From DASYUM01 sp036001225 (GTDB lineage: Bacteria; Methylomirabilota; Methylomirabilia; Rokubacteriales; DASRDR01), in assembly GCA_036001225.1 (NCBI GenBank), contig DASYUM010000344.1, positions 1 through 15,942 on the forward strand: a stretch of DNA of 15,942 bases. The letters are read 5' to 3'. The first letter of the stretch is position 1; each line of letters opens with the position of its first letter. Under the pieces are notes generated by a model. The model ran no database searches. It was not told the origin of the DNA and saw nothing but the letters and a program-made list of their open reading frames with translations. A program made the translations under genes and the position numbers. This document shows, in pieces, positions 6,660 to 12,376 of the stretch.

Positions 6660-7721
6660 CGCCGGGCGTGAAGGGGACGCCGCTCGCCGCCGCCACCTCG
6701 CGGAGCTGGGTGACGAGGCCGGGGGCGAGGGGGATGCCGTCGCGCCGCCGGCGCTGCTCGCACTCCCACTCGGGCTCGCCGGCGACCCAGATCCGTTCGG
6801 CGCCCGCGGCCTTCGGTGAGTCCTTGAGCGAGCGCAGCGGGTCGTCCAGGTCGGCCTGGAAGGCGTCGAGCGGCCGGAAGCGCGCGATGTCGATGGCGCC
6901 GAAGAAGTGGCCGACGTTCGCCCGCCCCGGCGGCGTCCCGGCCCGGCGGTGGACGTCGGAATGCGCCGCCCCCGACAGCACCCCGGCCAGGATGTCCACC
7001 ATGACCGAGAGCCCATAGCCCTTGTGGCTCCCCTGCTCGGGCGTCCCGCCGAGGGGGGTCAGGAGCCGGTCGCCAGCGCGAGGTTCGGGTCGGTGGTGGG
7101 CTGGCCGCTCGCGTCGAGGGCCCAGCCGGCCGGGATCGGCTTGGCCCAGCGGGAGGCCACCGTCAGCTTGCCGATGGCGACGGTGCTGGTCGCCATGTCG
7201 AGGACGAACGGATACTCGCGCCTGGCTGGCGCCGCCACCGACAAGGGGTTCGTCCCCAGGAGCGGCCTCCGGCCGAACGTGGGGACGGTGGCCGGCCAGG
7301 GGGCGTTGGTCATGCTGATCCCGACCATGTCGTGGGCGAGCGCCAGCATGGAGTAGTTGGCCGCCGCCCCATAGTGGTTCGAGTTGTGGACGGCGACGAA
7401 GCCGACGCCGTGCTCGCCCGCCTTGGCGATCGCCAGCTCCATGGCGACCGTGGAGACGTGCTGGCCGTCGATGGCCGCCGTGGGCCCCTCGTCCCGCTCG
7501 ACCTTCGGCTCGGCCGCCGGCACGATGTAGCCGGCCCGGTGCCACTCGTGGTACTTGGGCAGCATCCCGACGCCGTGGGAGTCCACCCCCCGCAGGTCGG
7601 TGCGGACCATGAGGTCGGCGGTCACCGCGGCGATCCGCCCCGGCGTGCCCCAGCGCTCGAGCACAGCGAGGATGAAGGCGCGGAGCGCCTCCGGCCGCAC
7701 GACGAGGGGCGCGTCGGTCAT
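6649..7721 (-). pseudogene. Ldh_2-family (malate/L-lactate/sulfolactate-type) dehydrogenase, frameshifted
   Basis: Two adjacent minus-strand frames together encode one complete protein of about 357 residues, the normal length for this NAD(P)-dependent 2-hydroxyacid dehydrogenase family. Frame one (7721-7059) has RGVDSHGVGMLPKYHEW with the family His (H49), NSNHYGAAANYSMLALAHD, and ends PTTDPNLALATGS then stop. Frame two resumes with LLTPLGGTPEQGSHKGYGLS and runs to a TAG at 6649. One missing base, most simply a C at about 7064-7067, would restore TGLLTPLGG, the family's usual text. Both halves keep conserved residues, so the lesion is recent or a sequencing error; ribosomal slippage is less likely. 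The start overlaps the stop of the F420 reductase gene (ATGA). Substrate is undetermined among malate, lactate, sulfolactate and ureidoglycolate. Confidence 0.83.
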
Positions 7722-8398
7722 TCGGGTTCCCCCGCTGGTGCCTCTCGCGGGTCAATGCCCGTGATGCGGAGCGCGGCGGCCTTCGAACGGTAGCGGCGGT
7801 TCAGGCGGACCATCACCGCGGTCAAGCCCTCCAAGATCGGCGCCATCGTGAGCGGGCCCGCGTCGAGACAGCGGACGCCGAGATCCTCGATCAGGTCGGC
7901 GGCGGTGGCCTTGGCGTCGGCCGCGTCGCCGCAGATGAGGACGTCGGCGTCCAGCTCGTGGTCGAGGCGGGTCAGCTCGTGGGCGGCCAGGGCGTGGAGC
8001 CCGGCCACCACGCGGGCCTCGGGCCCGAGGACCGCCTGGGCTTCTTCGGCGGCCGATCCCTCGGGCGGCGGCGCGTAGAGCCGCGGCCCCGCGAAGTCGA
8101 GCGGGACGACCGTCTCCAGGACGATCTTGCCGGCCAGCGCCGGCCGCAAGGCGGCGAGCAGCGCCCGGTGGCCGGCGTGCGGCACCGTCACCACGGCCAG
8201 GTCGCCCTCGCGCCCCGCCGCCTCGTTGGTGCGGCCGTCGAAGACGCCGCCGGGAACCTGGCGGGCCAGCTCGCGCGCCCGATCCCACGCCCGCTCGGCG
8301 CTGCGGGAGCCGATGAGGATCTGATGCCCGGCGCGCGCCCAGCGGAGGGCGAGCCCGGTCCCCTCCTTGCCCGTCCCGCCCAGGATCGCGACGATCAT
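7718..8398 (-). CDS. npdG: F420-dependent NADP reductase (F420H2:NADP+ oxidoreductase)
   Basis: The 226-residue product matches NpdG/Fno, which moves hydride between F420 and NADP in the cytoplasm. The N-terminus MIVAILGGTGKEGTGLALRW carries the dinucleotide-binding glycines. ILIGSRSAERA follows, with Ser and Arg in the position that selects the NADP phosphate. Later motifs include VVTVPHAGHRALLAAL, VAGLHALAAHEL, DVLICGDAADAKATAADL and DAGPLTMAPILEGLTAVM, which fit the family's C-terminal half. Length agrees with known enzymes. It overlaps the preceding gene's stop by four bases (ATGA) and the following dehydrogenase by four bases. F420 biosynthesis genes lie about 4 kb to the right, so the organism probably makes and uses F420. 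Direction of the reaction in vivo is unknown. Confidence 0.88.
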   Translation of the reverse strand: MIVAILGGTGKEGTGLALRWARAGHQILIGSRSAERAWDRARELARQVPGGVFDGRTNEAAGREGDLAVVTVPHAGHRALLAALRPALAGKIVLETVVPLDFAGPRLYAPPPEGSAAEEAQAVLGPEARVVAGLHALAAHELTRLDHELDADVLICGDAADAKATAADLIEDLGVRCLDAGPLTMAPILEGLTAVMVRLNRRYRSKAAALRITGIDPREAPAGEPE

Positions 8399-9321
8399 GC
8401 GAGCATCCAGCGCGCGGCGACCGCGGCCAGCGCGGCGGCGGCGGCCCCCGCCAGCGCCCACGGCCAGAAGTCGGCGCGCAGGAAGGGGAGCGCGGAGAAC
8501 GGGGAGCGCCGCTGGGCGGGACGGACGCGGCCGTCCAGGAGGGCTTCGACCAGCGCCAGCGCCTCGCCGTGCAGGACCTCCAGCGTCGCCCGGGCGTACG
8601 CCGGGTCGGCGAGGGCCGGATGGCCCACGTAGCCCGACCCGCCGTCGCGCAGCGGGTAGTTCGGCCGCAGTCGTTCGAGCAGCGCGTACCGGGCGGGCGG
8701 CAAAGACCGGTAGCCGCCGTCCACGAGATCGGGGCGGAGCTGCAGCATCAGTGAGGTCTCCCACCATCCTCCGTGGGCGTCCTCCGCGAAGGCCTGCCGC
8801 TCGACGGTGGTCAGCGGCCGTCCCAGCGCGGCCTCCACCTTGTCGAGATAGCGGCCGCGCAGGAACTCCCACATGATGTGTCCGGTGAACGAGGCCATGG
8901 TCACCCGGTGACGCCGGGAAACGGTGGCGGCCGCCTCGTCGAGGGCGACCAGGTGAGTGAGCCCGCCGTGGCCGTTGGCGACGAGGATGTAGCGGAAGCC
9001 GACCTGCGCCAGTGAGCTGCCGTAGTCGACCAGGACGTCTCGCACCGCCCGGGCCCGCACGGTCACCGTGCCCGTCGCCCGGAAGGTGAAGGAGCCGAGG
9101 TGGAGCGTCGGGGCGAGGACGGCGGTCCAGCCGGGGCGCGCGGCCACCAGGCGCTCGGCCACCGCCTCGGCGAAGTAGCGGGCCGCGAAGGCGTCTACGC
9201 CGAGCGGCAGGTGGGGTCCATGCTCCTCGAGCGGACTCACCGGGAGCAGGATCACCGTGCGCGCGCGATCGAGCGCGTCGAGCGCTGGGGAGGAGAGCTC
9301 CTCGAGCCGAAGAACACTCAT
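8395..9321 (-). CDS. Creatininase-family amidohydrolase with hydrophobic C-terminal tail
   Basis: This 308-residue protein keeps the metal-site motifs of the creatininase family: LLPVSPLEEHGPHLPLGVDA with E32, H34 and D43; ILVANGHGG; and DAHGGWWETS with further His and Glu ligands. The family includes creatininase, the mycofactocin maturation peptidase MftE and an archaeal formamide hydrolase (ArfB) of riboflavin/F420 synthesis. Typical members are ~240-260 residues; this one ends with a basic linker (RRSPFSALPFLRADF) and a hydrophobic stretch, FWPWALAGAAAAALAAVAAR, at about 285-304. That looks like a C-terminal membrane anchor. Start ATG 9321 overlaps the acyltransferase stop (ATGA), and its stop overlaps the F420 reductase start. 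No mycofactocin genes are visible, so MftE is not claimed. The substrate is unknown. Confidence 0.85.
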   Translation of the reverse strand: MSVLRLEELSSPALDALDRARTVILLPVSPLEEHGPHLPLGVDAFAARYFAEAVAERLVAARPGWTAVLAPTLHLGSFTFRATGTVTVRARAVRDVLVDYGSSLAQVGFRYILVANGHGGLTHLVALDEAAATVSRRHRVTMASFTGHIMWEFLRGRYLDKVEAALGRPLTTVERQAFAEDAHGGWWETSLMLQLRPDLVDGGYRSLPPARYALLERLRPNYPLRDGGSGYVGHPALADPAYARATLEVLHGEALALVEALLDGRVRPAQRRSPFSALPFLRADFWPWALAGAAAAALAAVAARWMLA

Positions 9322-10724
9322 GCCTGGGGACGATGGGTGGCCGCCACGTAGTCGGCGCGGGCCCGCTCCAGCTCGGCCGCCACGATCTGGCGCTCGGCGA
9401 GCAGTCGGACGGCGGCCTGGCGGTGGGTGAGGGCCAGGGCGCCGAAGCGGAGCCGACTGCCAAGCCGGTCGAAGCCGGCCAGGTAGTGGTAGGCGACGAG
9501 GCCGCTCGTCGGGAGCGAGAGCGCGAAAGCCAGCGCCGGCAGCGGGCCGGCGGCGCGCAAGACCAGCCACACCTCCAGGCTCCAGAAGACCGGAAAGGCG
9601 ACGATGCTGGAGAGCAGGCGCACGGTCGCGTAGTCCGTCTCCTTGCGGGCCATCCGCTGGGAGAGCCAGCGGGGCAGGAGATACGGCAGCGCGTTGACGA
9701 CCGCTCCGTAGGCGAAGATCGGCAGCCCGATCAGCGCGACGCCGGAGGCGCGGAGTCGGCGGGCGGCCGGCGCACCCGCCAGCCGCGCCCGGACGGCCTG
9801 GTCGCGGATGTGATGCTCGGCGAGCAGGGCTCGGTACCCCTGGATGCGCTGCCAGAGGCGCTCGACCCGTTGGGGGTCGTGGGCTCGGAAGTAGGTCACG
9901 GCGTCGCCGATCGTGCGCGCGAGCCGGAGCGGATCCACCTCGGTCGCCTCGAGCCCGCGCTCGGCCTGGAGCCGGCTCACCAGCTCCTGTCCGTACAGCT
10001 CGTCGACCGCGCGAACCAGTTCGCTCACCTCGATGCGCTCGGCGTGGATCACCTGGCTTTCCATCGCCCACTGGATCCGGGTGGTGAGCGCATCCACCGC
10101 CTTGGCGGGGTCGTCCTGGTACTGGAGGAGGTGCGGGGCGACCGGGACCGGGGGCCCGAACGCGATCAACACGCGGCTGCGGAACGACTTCCGAGCCTCG
10201 AAGCTGAGTCCCACCGGGATGACCGCCAGTTCGGCTCCCGCGCCCCCGGACTGCCGCCGCGCCTCGTAGGCCAACGCGATGCGCGCGGCACCGGTCCGGA
10301 TCCGCTGGACCCGGGCCTCGGCGTGCGTCGTCCCCTCGGGGTAGATGGCGACGAGACGGCCGTCGGCCAGCGCCTCCAGGCAGGCGGCGAACATCTCCGC
10401 ATTCCGATCCATCGTCTGGGGGTCGTCTTGCTTGCGGTAGACCGGGATCGCGCCGCATCGGCGGAGGAAGCGCGCCAGCAGCGGCCGGCGGAAAAGGGCG
10501 GCCGTCGCCAGGTAGTGGACCTTGCGGCGGACCACCGCGCCCACCAGCAGGGAATCGATCAGGTTGTTCGGGTGGTTGATGCAGAGCAGGACCGGACCCC
10601 GATCCGGGGCCCGCTCGGGATGCCGGGTCTGGACCGTCTTGAAGAAGAACCAGATCCAGAACCGGGCCAGGCTCCGGACAGTGGCGTAGAAGCGATCGGC
10701 CGGTTCGGCGGCCGCCAGGGTCAC
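9318..10724 (-). CDS. PlsC-like 1-acyl-glycerol-3-phosphate acyltransferase family protein
   Basis: With start GTG 10724 the product is 468 residues. The catalytic NHX4D motif is LLCINHPNNLIDSLLVGAVV (N50, H51, D57). The glycerol-phosphate binding motif is AIYPEGTTHAEARVQRIRTG. The N-terminal ~240 residues form the PlsC domain. The C-terminal half has at least two hydrophobic clusters (ALIGLPIFAYGAVVNALPYL and AFPVFWSLEVWLVLRAAG), so it is a membrane-associated enzyme longer than classic PlsC (~240 residues). It probably acylates a lysophospholipid or related acceptor. The frame stays open much further upstream, but that part has no family resemblance and lies above the candidate promoter, so GTG 10724 is preferred. 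This start overlaps the stop of a short upstream ORF in GTGA. It heads a four-gene operon. Confidence 0.83.
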   Translation of the reverse strand: MTLAAAEPADRFYATVRSLARFWIWFFFKTVQTRHPERAPDRGPVLLCINHPNNLIDSLLVGAVVRRKVHYLATAALFRRPLLARFLRRCGAIPVYRKQDDPQTMDRNAEMFAACLEALADGRLVAIYPEGTTHAEARVQRIRTGAARIALAYEARRQSGGAGAELAVIPVGLSFEARKSFRSRVLIAFGPPVPVAPHLLQYQDDPAKAVDALTTRIQWAMESQVIHAERIEVSELVRAVDELYGQELVSRLQAERGLEATEVDPLRLARTIGDAVTYFRAHDPQRVERLWQRIQGYRALLAEHHIRDQAVRARLAGAPAARRLRASGVALIGLPIFAYGAVVNALPYLLPRWLSQRMARKETDYATVRLLSSIVAFPVFWSLEVWLVLRAAGPLPALAFALSLPTSGLVAYHYLAGFDRLGSRLRFGALALTHRQAAVRLLAERQIVAAELERARADYVAATHRPQA

Positions 10725-10777
10725 GGGCCGGCGCCCGAGACCGGAAACGCGCGCACGATCGCGAACTTGCCGATCAC
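10721..10777 (-). CDS. Possible leaderless 18-codon upstream ORF
   Basis: GTG 10777 opens MIGKFAIVRAFPVSGAGP and stops at TGA 10723-10721, which overlaps the acyltransferase start GTG 10724 (GTGA). The GTG lies seven bases after the last base of the candidate -10, so it would be the first transcribed codon. No ribosome-binding site is present. It could couple translation into the acyltransferase. There is no homology evidence. Confidence 0.35.
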   Translation of the reverse strand: MIGKFAIVRAFPVSGAGP

Positions 10778-10783
10778 GCGCCC

Positions 10784-10813
10784 AGTGTAGGAAGGGCCGG
10801 TCGGCGCTGTCAA
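10784..10813 (-). promoter_or_regulatory. Candidate sigma70 promoter for the acyltransferase operon
   Basis: TTGACA at 10813-10808 (complement) is followed after 18 bases by TACACT at 10789-10784. Predicted +1 is near 10777. This position argues against any acyltransferase start upstream of it. Confidence 0.55.
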
Positions 10814-10884
10814 GCGCGTGTCGGTGGTCTCGGTATGGCTGATGCATCTTCAGGCCGAAACCGCGGCGACGGGAGAGTGACACC

Positions 10885-11277
10885 ATGGAAGAACGCGTGG
10901 AAGTGCAGCAGATTCCGGTCAAGGTGTATCGCACCGCCGAGCGGCTGTCGGTGGCGGCGCCGATGCCCGGCCTCGGCCCCGAGGACATCACCGTCGAGGT
11001 CACGGCCGACGGGTATCTCGTCCTGAACGGCAAGCTGCGCGGCGCGCTGAAGGGCGACAAGGACCTGCTGGCCAGCGAGTGGTCGGTCGGCCCCTACCGC
11101 CGCAACCTGGCGCTCCCGGTGGCGGTGGACGGCAGGGCAGCCACCATCACCTACGGCAACGGGGTCCTCGTGGTCGCGCTGCCGGTGGCCGCCGAGACGC
11201 GCCCGGCCTTCATCACCCTCGAGCGAGTGGGGCGCGCCCGGGGCGAGGGCCGCAGCCCGGACCGAGATGCGGCTTGA
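10885..11277 (+). CDS. Hsp20 / alpha-crystallin small heat-shock protein
   Basis: The 130-residue product has an alpha-crystallin domain spanning about residues 9-110. It includes IPVKVYRTAERLSVAAPMPG, then DITVEVTADGYLVLNGKL, then YRRNLALPVAVDG. It closes with GNGVLVVALPVA, the counterpart of the family's GVLxIxxPK signature. Such proteins are ATP-independent holdases that form oligomers in the cytoplasm. Start ATG 10885 has a purine-rich GGGAGAG at 10871-10877. I see no CIRCE operator or obvious heat-shock promoter upstream. Its stop codon lies within the TTGACA of the next candidate promoter. The divergent neighbour is the acyltransferase operon. Confidence 0.85.
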   Translation: MEERVEVQQIPVKVYRTAERLSVAAPMPGLGPEDITVEVTADGYLVLNGKLRGALKGDKDLLASEWSVGPYRRNLALPVAVDGRAATITYGNGVLVVALPVAAETRPAFITLERVGRARGEGRSPDRDAA

Positions 11278-11307
11278 CAGCCTGCCGCCTTCGGGGTTCA
11301 CTATAAG
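11274..11307 (+). promoter_or_regulatory. Candidate promoter of the small-ORF / structured RNA locus
   Basis: TTGACA (11274-11279) overlaps the hsp20 stop codon. TATAAG (11302-11307) is the best AT-rich -10-like element but the spacer would be 22 bases, longer than normal; TTCACT at 11297-11302 gives a 17-base spacer but a weaker match. A promoter is likely in this short stretch, but its exact -10 is uncertain. Confidence 0.42.
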
Positions 11308-11365
11308 GTGACGGGGGCTGTGGCGCCCGCTCCTGTCGTGGCAGAGACCATCGAGGAGGTCAGTG

Positions 11366-11416
11366 ATGGAGACTCCACCGGGCCTGCCAGGCGCGCCGTC
11401 AAGGCTGGTTGCTTGA
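11366..11416 (+). CDS. 16-residue small ORF with strong ribosome-binding site
   Basis: ATG 11366 to TGA 11414-11416 encodes METPPGLPGAPSRLVA. The Shine-Dalgarno GAGGAGGT (11353-11360) is one of the best in the window, with six bases between AGGAGG and the start. It lies between a promoter candidate and a strong terminator. The peptide is Pro/Gly-rich with no recognised family, signal peptide or run of a single regulatory amino acid. It may be a leader peptide or a small protein. Confidence 0.4.
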   Translation: METPPGLPGAPSRLVA

Positions 11417-11492
11417 TGGCGCGTGTCCTAGCGTAAGACCCATCATCCCGGCTCCTGCCGGGACGCGCAGTTGAATCTGCGCACGGCTGACG

Positions 11493-11543
11493 AAGCCCTG
11501 GGGGCGGAAGTGGTGCACCAGTTCCGCCCCCGGGCTTGCTTTT
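11493..11543 (+). terminator. Strong rho-independent terminator
   Basis: AAGCCC 11493-11498 pairs with GGGCTT 11532-11537. Inside it GGGGGCGGAA 11500-11509 pairs with TTCCGCCCCC 11522-11531, and TGG/CCA close the tip around TGCA. One T is bulged at 11499 and a G-G mismatch interrupts the stem. TTTT follows at 11540-11543. Confidence 0.75.
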
Positions 11544-11593
11544 CCCCGCCGGGCCGATACCCGTCGCATCCCTGCGTCCTCGGTCGTGGGCGC

Positions 11594-11906
11594 GCATATT
11601 CGGGACCGCGCGCCCCGGACGGCGGGGCCCCAGCCCCGCGACGTCCGGCGGCACGCATATTCGGGACCGCGCGCCCCGGACGGCGGGGGCCCCCAGCCCC
11701 GCGACGTCCGGCGGCACGCATATTCGGGACCGCGCGCCTCGGACGGCGGGGCCCCAGCCCCGCGACGTCCGGCGGCGCGCATATTCGGGACCGCGCGCCC
11801 CGGACGGCGGGGCCCCAGGCCCCGCGACGTCCGGCGGCACGCATATTCGGGACCGCGCGCCCCGGACGGCGGGGCCCCAGGCCCCGCGACGTCCGGCGGC
11901 GCGCAT
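11594..11906. repeat. Tandem array of five ~61-base hairpin-forming repeats plus a partial copy
   Basis: Copies start at GCATAT positions 11594, 11655, 11718, 11779 and 11841; a sixth at 11903 diverges after a few bases. Spacings are 61, 63, 61, 62 and 62. Each unit contains GGACGGCGGGG, then a C-rich loop, then CCCCGCGACGTCC. These fold as a stem of 7-8 plus 5 base pairs with a GA bulge. Copies differ at few positions (ACGC or GCGC before ATAT, CCCAG or CCCAGG in the loop, one C-to-T). There is no variable spacer, so it is not CRISPR. Unit lengths not divisible by three shift the frame between copies, so it is not coding. Confidence 0.85.
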
Positions 11907-11998
11907 ATGCGGCATACGCCTCGGCGCCCCTCGGGCCTGCGTCCTTGATCTGCTCGGGTCTCGGCCCGGCGGCGTGCTCCAGTGAGAAGGGGGCAGCG

Positions 11999-12349
11999 AT
12001 GATCATGCGAGAGACGGAGCGATCCATCTACCTCGACGTTGAAAAGGCCGAGTGGCAGGCGACGCCCTATCCGGGCATCGAGACGAAGACGCTCTACAGC
12101 GACCCTTCGGGTCGGCGCACTACGCTGACCCGCTTCGCTCCCGGCGCCAAGCTGCCCGCGCATCGCCACGTGGGCCTCGAGCAGAGCTTCGTCCTGGAGG
12201 GGTCCCTGGTGGACGACGACGGCGTGTGCACGGCGGGCAACTTCGTCTGGCGCCGGCCCGGCTCCGTCCACAGCGCGTGGTCGCCGAACGGCTGCGTGGT
12301 GCTCGGGATTTTCGACGCCCCCAACGAATTCCTGCCGGCGGGCCGATAA
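11999..12349 (+). CDS. ChrR-like cupin-domain protein
   Basis: The 116-residue product is a single cupin barrel of the ChrR C-terminal type. RFAPGAKLPAHRHVGLEQSF holds the metal ligands H55, H57 and E61. VLEGSLVDDDGVCTAGNFVW and RPGSVHSAWSPNGCVVLGIF follow, with H91 as the fourth ligand. ChrR proteins use such a domain, with Zn, to sense oxidants and release an ECF sigma factor. Here the N-terminal anti-sigma part is absent and no sigma gene is adjacent, so a stand-alone metal-binding or acetylacetone-cleaving-type enzyme role is also possible. ATG 11999 has GAAGGGGG a few bases upstream; ATG 12005 is a less likely alternative. It stands alone, convergent with the F420 operon. Confidence 0.82.
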   Translation: MIMRETERSIYLDVEKAEWQATPYPGIETKTLYSDPSGRRTTLTRFAPGAKLPAHRHVGLEQSFVLEGSLVDDDGVCTAGNFVWRRPGSVHSAWSPNGCVVLGIFDAPNEFLPAGR

Positions 12350-12376
12350 CCGTCCGCCGGCGGTCCCGCTCCGACC

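Larger units (their letters stand above)
11320..11545 (+). ncRNA. Candidate structured leader or small RNA
   Basis: Successive helices can be drawn. GGCGC 11322-11326 pairs with GCGCC 11393-11397. TGGCAG 11339-11344 pairs with CTGCCA 11384-11389. CCATC 11348-11352 pairs with GATGG 11365-11369. Next come a 7-bp hairpin, TCCCGGC/GCCGGGA, at 11446-11463, and GCGCAG/CTGCGC at 11465-11482. Last is a long terminator stem. The third helix places the start codon of a 16-codon ORF in its stem and the Shine-Dalgarno in its loop. I recognise no known RNA family here (not SRP RNA, RNase P or tmRNA). It could be a stand-alone small RNA, a small-protein mRNA or an attenuator-like leader. Confidence 0.4.

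Noticed and set aside
8395..9321. MftE of a mycofactocin cluster, or archaeal-type ArfB
   Set aside because: No mycofactocin precursor, radical SAM or chaperone genes are in the window, and the family alone does not separate these functions.
9333..10790. Long plus-strand open frame opposite the acyltransferase and creatininase genes
   Set aside because: It contains no recognisable domain and mirrors codon bias of the minus-strand genes, whose motifs are unambiguous.
10725..10884. CIRCE or sigma32-type heat-shock promoter before hsp20
   Set aside because: The TTAGCACTC inverted repeat and a CCCCAT-type -10 are both absent. The only good promoter here faces the acyltransferase.
11320..11545. 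Known RNA such as SRP RNA, RNase P RNA, tmRNA or a tRNA
   Set aside because: None of their conserved sequence blocks or 3' ends can be found; only local hairpins and a terminator are visible.
11594..11906. CRISPR array or a repetitive-protein gene
   Set aside because: Copies abut with no variable spacers and no cas genes are visible. Units of 61-63 bases change reading frame at each copy, so the peptide repeats seen in translation are artefacts.
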